From the NCBI GenBank assembly GCA_034436335.1, contig DAOTVO010000031.1, positions 36,928-100,927 on the forward strand: DNA of 64,000 nucleotides, given 5' to 3'. Position 1 is the stretch's first letter. Each line of letters opens with the position of its first letter. The stretch comes from UBA877 sp034436335. Its GTDB lineage: Bacteria; Chloroflexota; Anaerolineae; Anaerolineales; Villigracilaceae. Below the pieces are notes generated by a model, which was not told the origin of the DNA, made no database searches, and was given only the letters and a program-made list of their open reading frames with translations. The position numbers and the translations under genes were made by a program. Positions 1 to 7,700 of the stretch are shown one piece after another.

Positions 1-1004
1 GGGATGCCGTACTTGAGCATGGCGATGCGCTGGACGCCGAAGCCGAAGGCGAAACCGGTGTAGCGCGCCGGGTCGTAGCCGCCGTTACGCAGGACGACGG
101 GATGCACCATGCCGCTGCCGCCGATTTCCAGCCAGCCGCTGCCGCAAACCGGGCAGCCCTTGCCGCCGCACTGGAAGCACTGGATGTCGAACTCGGCGCT
201 CGGCTCGGTGAAGGGGAAGAACGAAGCGCGGAAGCGGGTGCGCGCCTGAGGTCCAAACAGCCGCCGCGCCATGTCGGCCAGCGTCCCCTTCAGGTCGCTG
301 AAGGTGATGCCGGGACCGACCGCCAGTCCCTCCAGTTGGTCGAACTGCGTCTCGTGGCGGGCGTCCACCTGCTCGTAGCGATAGACCATGCCGGGCAGGA
401 TGATGCGCACCGGCGGCGGGTTGTCGGGATCGAGGGCGGCAATCTCGCGCATGGCATGAATCTGGCCAGGGGAGGTGTGCGTGCGCAGCAGGAGGGGGTT
501 GTCGCCGCGCCCTTCGACGGCAAGGAAATAGGTGTCTTGCATGTCACGCGCCGGGTGGCCGACCGGGAAGTTGAGCAGTTGGAAATTGTACTCGTCGGTC
601 TCGACCTCGCGCGAGCGGTAGATTTGGAAGCCCATCTCGCGGAAAATCTGATACAGTTCGCGCAGGATTTGGGTATCTGGATGCAGACGGCCGCGGGCGA
701 GGGGACGCCCCGGCAGGGTGACATCCAGCCGCTCCTCGGCCAGGGCGCGCGCCAGCGCCGCCTGCCGCAGCGTTTCGGACCTGGCGCCAAAGGCGGCCTC
801 GAGGGCTTTTTTCACTTCGTTGGCCTTCTGCCCGACGAGCGGGCGCTCCTCCTTTGCCAGCGCACCCAATCCGCTGAAGACCTGCATGAGGGGAGAGGAG
901 CGTCCCAGGTGCGCCACGCGCCAGGTCTCGAGGGCGGCCTCGTCCTGGACGCTTTCGAGCGCGGCGAGGGCAGTGGTTTCGATTTCCTTCAATTTGTCGA
1001 GCAT
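1..1004 (-). CDS. pheS: Phenylalanyl-tRNA synthetase alpha subunit, 3' end cut by window edge
   Basis: Charges tRNA-Phe as the catalytic alpha subunit of the cytoplasmic alpha2beta2 enzyme. The reading frame from ATG at 1004 stays open to base 1, about 334 codons. It shows the class II hallmarks of PheS: a motif 2 region with HETQFDQLEGL, then SFFPFTEPSAEFDI, and motif 3-like GFGVQRIAML near the window edge. The start is chosen because AGGAGG sits about 5 nt before the ATG and the N-terminus (MLDKLKEIE) fits the family's coiled-coil arm. A T-box leader lies directly upstream on the same strand, so expression should respond to uncharged tRNA-Phe. pheT would be expected beyond the left edge. 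Identity is very secure; only the C-terminus is missing. Confidence 0.97.
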   Translation of the reverse strand, partial: MLDKLKEIETTALAALESVQDEAALETWRVAHLGRSSPLMQVFSGLGALAKEERPLVGQKANEVKKALEAAFGARSETLRQAALARALAEERLDVTLPGRPLARGRLHPDTQILRELYQIFREMGFQIYRSREVETDEYNFQLLNFPVGHPARDMQDTYFLAVEGRGDNPLLLRTHTSPGQIHAMREIAALDPDNPPPVRIILPGMVYRYEQVDARHETQFDQLEGLAVGPGITFSDLKGTLADMARRLFGPQARTRFRASFFPFTEPSAEFDIQCFQCGGKGCPVCGSGWLEIGGSGMVHPVVLRNGGYDPARYTGFAFGFGVQRIAMLKYGI

Positions 1005-1018
1005 GTTGCCTCCTGTTT

Positions 1019-1082
1019 GTAGAGAGAGCAGAGAGAAGCAGCAATCTCCTTACTTTTCTCTTCTCTCTTCTCTCTTTTCTCC
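1019..1082. repeat. Purine/pyrimidine phrase repeat between T-box and pheS
   Basis: The stretch is made of imperfect AGAGAG/GAGAAG words on one side and their complement (TTCTCTTCTCTC) on the other, so it can fold back on itself. It occupies the transcribed leader between the T-box terminator and the pheS ribosome binding site. A similar word family (AGTAAAGAGTAAAA) occurs at 57535-57622. No function can be read from it. Confidence 0.6.
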
Positions 1083-1084
1083 AT

Positions 1085-1117
1085 AACGAAACCTCCCGTC
1101 CACACTGGGACGGGAGG
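1085..1117 (-). terminator. T-box terminator hairpin
   Basis: A perfect 10-bp stem (CCTCCCGTCC / GGACGGGAGG at 1092-1101 and 1108-1117) with a 6-nt loop is followed on the minus strand by TTTCGTT. It is the terminator half of the T-box switch, in competition with the antiterminator that uses the GGTGGTACC core. Confidence 0.88.
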
Positions 1118-1239
1118 GAGTTCCCGCGGTACCACCCAATTTGGCTGCTCGCGCAGTCCACTCACGCCGACGGACATCGGCTCCCCCGCTAACGCTGGGG
1201 CTGCGGCTCCGACTACCTGGTGCGCCATGTGTTTTTGTA

Positions 1240-1305
1240 TTCCTGTATCACGTGACACCGAAGGACTTGACACCGGAACACTTGACACGAAGACGCGCTT
1301 TCCCC
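1240..1305. repeat. Degenerate phrase repeat inside the T-box leader
   Basis: About four imperfect copies of a roughly 15-bp word are visible (GACACCGAAGGACTT, GACACCGGAACACTT, GACACGAAGACG), plus the palindrome ATCACGTGAC-like at one end. The block lies between stem I and the T-box core, where T-box RNAs normally carry short linker stems. It looks like an inserted spacer that leaves the switch elements intact. Confidence 0.6.
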
Positions 1306-1568
1306 GGAGCGGCTCGAGAGGGAACTTCGGTCAGGTTCGCGGCGGGCAGGGGTCTCAGTCTGCGCCCCGGCCTCCCTGTCGTCCTCTGCTGACTTACTTT
1401 CCTCCGTCATGGCCGTTGGAACGATGAATTGCTGGTTATTATCCGCAGTTTTGGGCGGCTGTCAAGGGGGCGATTTGGGAGGAGAGAGAAGGGCTGTCCT
1501 AAAAGCCTTAAGCTGACTTTCCCAAATCAGCCCTTTAAAAAAGAAGGAGTCAGTTTCAGCGACGCCGG

Positions 1569-1964
1569 TTAACGAGCGCCGCTGTCGTAGATGACGGTCA
1601 GTTCGGTCATCTGCCCTTCCGTCACCACCACTTTATAATCAGGGGCTATCGGGTATTGGGATGGGCTGTAGGGATGAATGAAATAAACCCCCGTCTCGAT
1701 TTCGAACTCGAAGGTGCCATCTGTTTTGGTCAGGATTTTGGCAACTTCTTCGAATTTGGCGTTATAGACAACCAAGGTTGCCTGATAGGGTTCCTGACTG
1801 AAGCAATCGGTGGCGACTTCCGACCCCTGACATTCGGCCAGGAAGACCTGCCCTTTGATGCCGGTCTTGCCATCCGAAGGCGCGGCGGTCGGCGTTGGTT
1901 TCGCGCCGCAAGCCGTGAGCAGAAAGACGAGCAGCAAAAACAAAATGGACAAATAGCGTTTCAT
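1569..1964 (-). CDS. Small lipoprotein, function unknown
   Basis: A 131-residue protein starting MKRYLSILFLLLVFLLTAC: basic N-terminus, hydrophobic core and a lipobox ending LLTAC, so it should be lipid-anchored at the cell surface. After the Cys there is a short Thr/Pro/Ala linker, then a domain reading GIKGQVFL...GTFEFEIETGVYFIHP, which resembles a carboxypeptidase-regulatory-like or Cna-B-like beta fold. The start at 1964 is preferred over the longer frame because AAGGAG sits 7 nt upstream and the signal peptide begins there. It stands alone between the T-box leader and coaX. I do not recognise a specific function. Confidence 0.8.
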   Translation of the reverse strand: MKRYLSILFLLLVFLLTACGAKPTPTAAPSDGKTGIKGQVFLAECQGSEVATDCFSQEPYQATLVVYNAKFEEVAKILTKTDGTFEFEIETGVYFIHPYSPSQYPIAPDYKVVVTEGQMTELTVIYDSGAR

Positions 1965-2037
1965 ATCTTCTCCTTGAGATTTCGGCAGCAATATACCAGA
2001 TGATGACACATTGTATGATAGCAGAATGAACCCCGCC

Positions 2038-2808
2038 TTAAACGCTTCGGTTGAGTTCCCAAATTATCCGCAAGCCGTCCAGCGTCAGCCAGGGGTCGAG
2101 ATGGTCAATCACGCTGGTTTCGCGCGCAATCAATTCGGCCAGCCCGCCGGTGGCGATGACTTTCATCTTCGGGCCGAGTTCGACGCGGAAGCGTTCTACC
2201 ATCCCCTCGACCATACTGACGTAACCAAACAGCAGGCCGGACTGCATGGCATGGACGGTATTGCGCCCAATCACGCTGGGGGGGCGCTGAAGGTCAATGC
2301 GCGGCAGTTTGGCGGCGCGGGCAAAGAGGGCATCGGCAGCCAGATTCACCCCGGCAGTAATCGCGCCGCCGAGATAATCGCCTTCTTTGGTCAGGGCATT
2401 GAACGTGGTGGCCGTGCCAAAGTCAATGATGCAGGCCGGCCCACCGTAGCGATGCATGACGGCCACCGCGTCGCACACCCGGTCCGCGCCGACCGCGCGC
2501 GGGTCCTCGTAGCGGATGCGGATTCCGGTCTTGACGCCCGTATCCACCACGAGCGGCTCCTGGCGGAGGTATTCGCGGCAAGCCTGGGTCACGCGTCCGG
2601 TCAGGGGCGGGACGACCGAGGAAAGTGCCACGCCGGTCAGGTCGGCGAGGTTCTGCCCGGCGTGGCTCAGCAGGCCGAGCAGTTGCAGGCCGTATTCATC
2701 GGGCATGCGGGCGTGATCGGTCGCCAGCCGCCAGTGATAGGCCAACGTCTCGCCGTCGTAGAGGCCGATGGTCAGGTTGGTGTTACCGAGGTCAAGGGTG
2801 AGAAGCAT
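2038..2808 (-). CDS. coaX: Type III pantothenate kinase
   Basis: Phosphorylates pantothenate in the first step of coenzyme A synthesis, in the cytoplasm. The 256-residue length is usual for CoaX. The N-terminal phosphate-binding motif DLGNTN (residues 6-11), the GADRVCDAVAV segment and the DFGTATTFNAL motif around residue 130 are all those of the type III family, an acetate/sugar kinase/Hsp70-fold kinase that is not feedback-inhibited by CoA and is unrelated to CoaA. It is on the same strand as, and downstream of, the methionine-synthesis genes, separated by a phrase repeat. Identification is secure. Confidence 0.95.
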   Translation of the reverse strand: MLLTLDLGNTNLTIGLYDGETLAYHWRLATDHARMPDEYGLQLLGLLSHAGQNLADLTGVALSSVVPPLTGRVTQACREYLRQEPLVVDTGVKTGIRIRYEDPRAVGADRVCDAVAVMHRYGGPACIIDFGTATTFNALTKEGDYLGGAITAGVNLAADALFARAAKLPRIDLQRPPSVIGRNTVHAMQSGLLFGYVSMVEGMVERFRVELGPKMKVIATGGLAELIARETSVIDHLDPWLTLDGLRIIWELNRSV

Positions 2809-2817
2809 AGCAGAGCG

Positions 2818-2890
2818 TGGACGATAGACGATAGGCGATAGGCGGTGGACGGCAGGTAGTGGGCGACTATCGTCTGTGGGTCATCATCCG
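2818..2890. repeat. GACGATAG-type phrase repeat
   Basis: Imperfect copies of an 8-9 bp word (GACGATAG, GACGATAGG, CGATAGGCG, GTGGACGGC) run between coaX and the homocysteine methyltransferase gene, with an inverted copy (CTATCGTC) near the end. A relative built from GTCTACCGTC and GTCCACGGTC words occurs at 50140-50178. Confidence 0.65.
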
Positions 2891-2894
2891 TCCT

Positions 2895-4742
2895 CTATTT
2901 TACCGCTTCTATGATTTCCGCCACGAGGTCAAAACGATTAAATTGCGGCATGAGGTAGACGCCTGCCGCCCAAGGTTTAATCTGCTCGATGAGTTCGGTC
3001 GCAATCCGGACCCCTTCCCTGCCTCCGTTTTCCCCAGCCTGTTCCATCCGCCGACGCGTCTCCTCGGGGATGACGATGCCCGGCACTTCGTTGTGCAGGA
3101 AGTTGGCGTGTTTTACGCTGACGAGGGGCAAGATGCCGACCAGCACCGGCTTGTCGAGCGACACGCCGACGGCCTCCGCAAACCTATCGAGAAAGGCTTT
3201 GGCCTTGTGCGGGTCGTAGATAGGCTGGGTAAGGAAGAAATCGGCCCCGGCTTTGAGTTTGCGCTTCAGGTTCTTGATTTCGCTTGCCGGGTCGGGCGGG
3301 CAAAGGTTGAGTGCTGCCCCAACGAAGAAGGCCGTCGGCTGGCCGATGGACACCCCGGCATGGTCCACGCCGGCGTTGAAACCCTGCTTGATGAGTTGGA
3401 TGAGACCGGAGGGGACGAGGTCGTAGTTGTCGGCGGCTTCGGGGTAATCGCCGATGGAGGTCGGGTCGCCCATGACGACGAAGACGTTGCGGATACCGAG
3501 GGCGTGCGCGGCAAGCAGGTCGCCCTGGACGCGCAACAGGTTGCGCCCGCGGGTGGGGAAGTGGAGGGTCGTTTCGACGCCGACCTGCCGCTGGATAACA
3601 TCGCACACTGCCCAGGCAGACATCCTCATGCGCGCCATCGGCGTATCGGCCACGTCAATCACGTCCGCTCCGGCCTCTTTGAAGAGAGAGGCAGCGGCGA
3701 CCAGTTTTTGGGTCGCCAGGCCGCGCGGCGGGTCGAGTTCGACGGCGATCACGAATTTTCCGGCAGAGAGTTTTTGCGCCAGTTCGGAGGGCGGTTCGGT
3801 GGAGACTTCGGCTGTCTTCAAGACGCCTGAAATCTGCACGGGTTCGACCGTCACCGCGGAAGCGGAATCGAGCGCCTTGCGCATGGCGGCGATATGTTCC
3901 GGGGTGGTGCCGCAGCAGCCGCCGATGACGCTGGCCCCGGCCTTCCAGAACTCCAGGGCGTAATCGTAGAAGTATTCGGGCGCAGCGGCATACATCACCC
4001 GCCCGCCGACATGTTCGGGCCAGCCGGCGTTGGGCTTGACCCAGAAACGCGCCTCCGGCGCGGCGCGGCGCATCTGCCGCAGGATGCGCAGGAGTTGTGC
4101 CGGGCCGCTGGAACAGTTGACGCCGATGACATCCGCCCCGGCTTCGGCCAGGGCTTTTGCCACTTTAGCCGGGTCATCGCCGAGCAGGGTGCGGTCATCG
4201 CGGGTGAAGGTCATGGTCGCAACCACCGGAACGGTCGCGACCGTTTTCGCCCCCCGAACAGCCTCGACCGTCTCCAGGACATCGGTCATGGTTTCGATGA
4301 CAATCAGATCAACGCCGGAATCTGTCAAAACCTTTATCTGTTCAGCAAAGGCCTGGCGCGCCTCGTTCGGTTGGACGCGCCCGTAGGGAGCCATGCGCAC
4401 GCCAAGCGGTCCGACATCGCCGGCAATAAAGACGCGTCTGAACGAGGCTTCTACCACGCGGCGCGCCAATTCGACCCCGGCGCGGTTGATTTCGGTCAGT
4501 TTGTCTTCCAGGCCATGCTTGCGCAGTTTGTAGCGGTTCGCGCCGAAGGTGTTGGTGAGGATGATTTGCGCCCCGGCCTCGATGTATTGACGGTGAATAT
4601 CGGCGACTTTGGCAGGGTCGGTCAGGTTGAGTTCATCGAAGCAATGGGTATGGGCGATGCCGTGCGCGTGCAGAAACGTCCCCATCGCGCCATCGGCGAG
4701 GAGGGGAGGAGAGGAGGAGAGAAGGGAAAGGAAAGTGTTCAT
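2895..4742 (-). CDS. Homocysteine S-methyltransferase / methylenetetrahydrofolate reductase fusion (YitJ type)
   Basis: A 615-residue two-domain enzyme. Residues 1-300 form the homocysteine methyltransferase barrel with Zn ligands Cys210 (in GVNCSSGP) and Cys276-Cys277 (in GGCCGTTP). Residues from about 325 form the FAD-dependent 5,10-methylenetetrahydrofolate reductase barrel (VIAVELDPPRG...; DFFLTQPIYD). The architecture matches Bacillus YitJ, which makes 5-methyl-THF. It lies 33 nt downstream of metH on the same strand, so MTHFR activity here would supply the methyl donor for MetH; the two genes probably form one transcript. What the N-terminal domain methylates homocysteine from is not known from sequence. 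The start sits in a purine-rich region without a clear alternative. Confidence 0.93.
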   Translation of the reverse strand: MNTFLSLLSSSPPLLADGAMGTFLHAHGIAHTHCFDELNLTDPAKVADIHRQYIEAGAQIILTNTFGANRYKLRKHGLEDKLTEINRAGVELARRVVEASFRRVFIAGDVGPLGVRMAPYGRVQPNEARQAFAEQIKVLTDSGVDLIVIETMTDVLETVEAVRGAKTVATVPVVATMTFTRDDRTLLGDDPAKVAKALAEAGADVIGVNCSSGPAQLLRILRQMRRAAPEARFWVKPNAGWPEHVGGRVMYAAAPEYFYDYALEFWKAGASVIGGCCGTTPEHIAAMRKALDSASAVTVEPVQISGVLKTAEVSTEPPSELAQKLSAGKFVIAVELDPPRGLATQKLVAAASLFKEAGADVIDVADTPMARMRMSAWAVCDVIQRQVGVETTLHFPTRGRNLLRVQGDLLAAHALGIRNVFVVMGDPTSIGDYPEAADNYDLVPSGLIQLIKQGFNAGVDHAGVSIGQPTAFFVGAALNLCPPDPASEIKNLKRKLKAGADFFLTQPIYDPHKAKAFLDRFAEAVGVSLDKPVLVGILPLVSVKHANFLHNEVPGIVIPEETRRRMEQAGENGGREGVRIATELIEQIKPWAAGVYLMPQFNRFDLVAEIIEAVK

Positions 4743-4775
4743 ATTGCTCCAGGTAAGACAAGATATTCTCTCGTC

Positions 4776-7700
4776 CTACCTAATCAATTGTTCCACGCGG
4801 CTCTCCCCCACCGAGTAATACTTCGCCTGCGGGTGGTGGACAATAATCGCAGCAGTGGATTGCTCGGGGATGAGTTGATAAGCCGGGCTGAGGCGCATCC
4901 CCAGTTCCCGCTCGGCGGGGAGCAGGTCGAAGACTTTGCGGTGGTCTTCCAGGTCGGGGATGGCCGGGTAGCCCCACGAGTAGCGTTTGCCCTGCCCCTC
5001 GGCCAAGCCTAACTCGCGGCGGATGTGGCGGTGCAGGTATTCGGCGGTGGCTTCGGCGGTCTGCACGGCCAGGCCGTGGGTGAAGTAGGCTTCGGTGTAG
5101 TCGTTGGCGGCCTGAAGGGCGTCGAATCGTTCGGTGGCCGCCTGCCCAACGGTGACGACCTGGAAGGCGACCACGTCGAACTGTCCCGACTCGACCGGCG
5201 CGAAGTAATCGGCCAGGCAGAGATTTTCGTCGTAGGGCTGGCGGGGGAAGGAGAAGCGGGTTAGTTCCTTCATGCCCTTTCCCTCTCCCACGGGGAGGCC
5301 CTCACCCTTTCCCTCTCCCACAGGGAGACCCTCACCCTTTCCCTCTCCCACGGGGAGGCCCTCACCCTTTCCCTCTCCCACAGGGAGGCCCTCACCCTTT
5401 CCCTCTCCCACAGGGAGAGGGAAGTAAATAATGAGGTCATCGCCATCCGCCTGGCAGGGGAAGTAGCCGTAGACGCCCTGCGGTTTGAGCCAGCCGGTCT
5501 TCAAGGCTTCACGTTTCATCCGCTCCAGGCGGGCGTCGAACTCGGCTTTGAGTTTCTCCCATTCGGCCCCATGCGCGTTCTTGGCGCCCCACGAGAGGCG
5601 GTAGAGTTCGTTGAGGTTCAAATGCTGGAAGACGATTTCGAGCGGCATGGCGCGGACGACTTTCCAGCCAAAGGAGACGCCCGGCGGCAGGGAAATCGGC
5701 TGCGGGGCCACGTTCGAGCGCTGTCTGGTCGTTGGGCTTTCCGGTTTGCCGGTCGCCGCCCGTCCCAGTTCCATATCGGCTTCCTGGCGGATTTTTTCCA
5801 CCAAGGCCGGGTGTTTGGTGGCGTCTATCAGGATGTCCATCGTCTCCAGGCCTTCGAAGGCGTCTTTGCAATAGAACACGCCCGGTTCGTAATATTCGCC
5901 ACTCTCAGTTTGCAGGATGCGACGCCCGAAGCGGCGGTTGATGGCCGCGCCGCCCACCAGGACGGGGAATTTCAGCCCGCGGCGGTGCAGTTCGTTGACA
6001 ATGAGCGGCATCTGCTTCGAGGTGCTGACCAAAAGCGCCGAGAGGCCGATGGCGGTGGCATCCACTTCGACGGCTTTGCCGATAATCGTCTCGGCAGGCA
6101 CTTGCTTGCCCAAATCAACCACCGTGTAGCCATTGTTGACCAGGATGGTCTTGACCAGGTTCTTGCCAATGTCATGCACGTCGCCATAGACGGTGGCCAG
6201 GACGACCGTGCCTTTGGTGACGCCTTCAACTTTCTCCAGGTAGTTTTCCAGGTGGGCGACGGCTTTCTTCATCACTTCGGCAGATTGCAGCACGAAGGGC
6301 AGAATCAACTCGCCGGCGCCAAATTTATCGCCGACCTCTTTCATGGCAGGCAATAGGACGGTATTGAGGATGTGGACGGCGGCCTGGTGTTTGGTCATGG
6401 GGAGGCCCTCACCCCGGCCCTCACCCCCTGGGGGGAGAGGGTGGCCCTCACCCCCGTCCCCTCTCCCATCGGGAGAGGGGGGGAGCGCCCTCATCCCCAA
6501 CCCTTCCCCCGAAGGGGGAAGGGAGTCCTCCTCTCCCTTCGGGAGAGGAGCGAGGGGTGAGGAGGCAAGTCGCTCATCAAGCACATCCCAAAGGGTGTTG
6601 AGTACTTTCTCTGTGTCATTGAGCAAGTCGCTGTTCCAAAAGCGAATGACATCAATACCATGCTGTTCTCGTAAAATTTGAGTACGCTCTTCGTCGTATC
6701 GGGCCTGTTCATCCTGAGCATGTTGTCTGCCATCAAGTTCAATAGCGAGTTTGGCTTCATGGCAATAAAAGTCCAGGATATATCCGCCTACGGGATGCTG
6801 CCTGCGGAATTTAGCGCCATGAAAGCCGCAGTTGCGCAGAATCTTCCATAGCAGGGCTTCAGCATTGGTAGCGTTGTGGCGCATTTTACGGATACGGGCT
6901 TTGAGTTCGTCCGGGAGACGGGGGTTGTAGTGGCGGGGTTTTTCCTCATCCCCAGCCCTTCCCCCAAAGGAGGAAGGGAGTCCCCCTCTCCCTGCGAGAG
7001 AGGGGCCAGGGGTGAGGGTCAACTCCCCAATCAACGCATCAATATCCGCCTCGATATTTTCTTTGTGCCGCGCTACGATGCGCCAGTGAATGCGCTGCGC
7101 TGCGCTCATCCCTTCGGTGGGATCAGCCTGCTGTTTTTGCGTCTCGCCCTTGCGCCCCTCGAAATACTCGATGTACCGCTGAAGGGCGTCTGGCCGGCGG
7201 TTGAAGATGAGGTCCTCGGCCAGTTCGCGCTCTTCGGCAGAGATTTCGGCATAGGGCGTGACGTGCGCCGGGTTGACGATGGCCATATCCAGTCCGGCCT
7301 GCACGCAGTGATAGAGCATGACCGAGTTGAGCGTTGGGCGGGCGTGGGGCGCCAGGCCAAAAGAGAGGTTCGAGACGCCCAGCGAGGTCAACACGCCCGG
7401 CAAGCGCTGCTTGATGAGCCGAATCCCCTCGATAGTCTCGATGGCCGAATTGGCAAACTCCGCGTCGCCGGTGGCCAGGGTGAAGGTCAGGGCATCGAAG
7501 ACCAGGTCGGAGGGCGCCAGACCGTGTTCGTTCACCGCCACATCGTAAATGCGCTTGGCCACCTCCAATTTTCGCTCGCGCGTCTTGGCCATGCCCTGTT
7601 CGTCAATCGTCAGGATGATGACCGCGGCGTTGTGTTCTTTGGCCAGCCGAAAGACGCGATCGGCCTTGGCGCGTCCGCCCTCGAAGTGCGTCGAGTTGAT

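Larger units (their letters stand above)
1085..1415 (-). promoter_or_regulatory. T-box riboswitch leader of pheS
   Basis: On the minus strand the hallmark T-box core GGGTGGTACCGCGG is at 1137-1124 and is followed by a strong terminator hairpin. The UGGU of the core would pair with an ACCA tRNA end, which fits the A discriminator base of tRNA-Phe. Upstream, roughly 1415-1305, lies a GC-rich stem I region with a candidate phenylalanine specifier UUC near 1327 (inside GAAGTTCC); I could not prove the fold by hand. Uncharged tRNA-Phe should stabilise the antiterminator and allow pheS read-through. A degenerate repeat sits between the stem I region and the T-box core. Confidence 0.92.

Noticed and set aside
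102..1022. 306-codon plus-strand open frame
   Set aside because: It mirrors pheS, which has clear class II synthetase motifs on the minus strand.
5275..5422. Regular 30-bp repeats resembling a CRISPR array
   Set aside because: There are no unique spacers; units are directly abutting, in frame with metH, and no cas genes occur.
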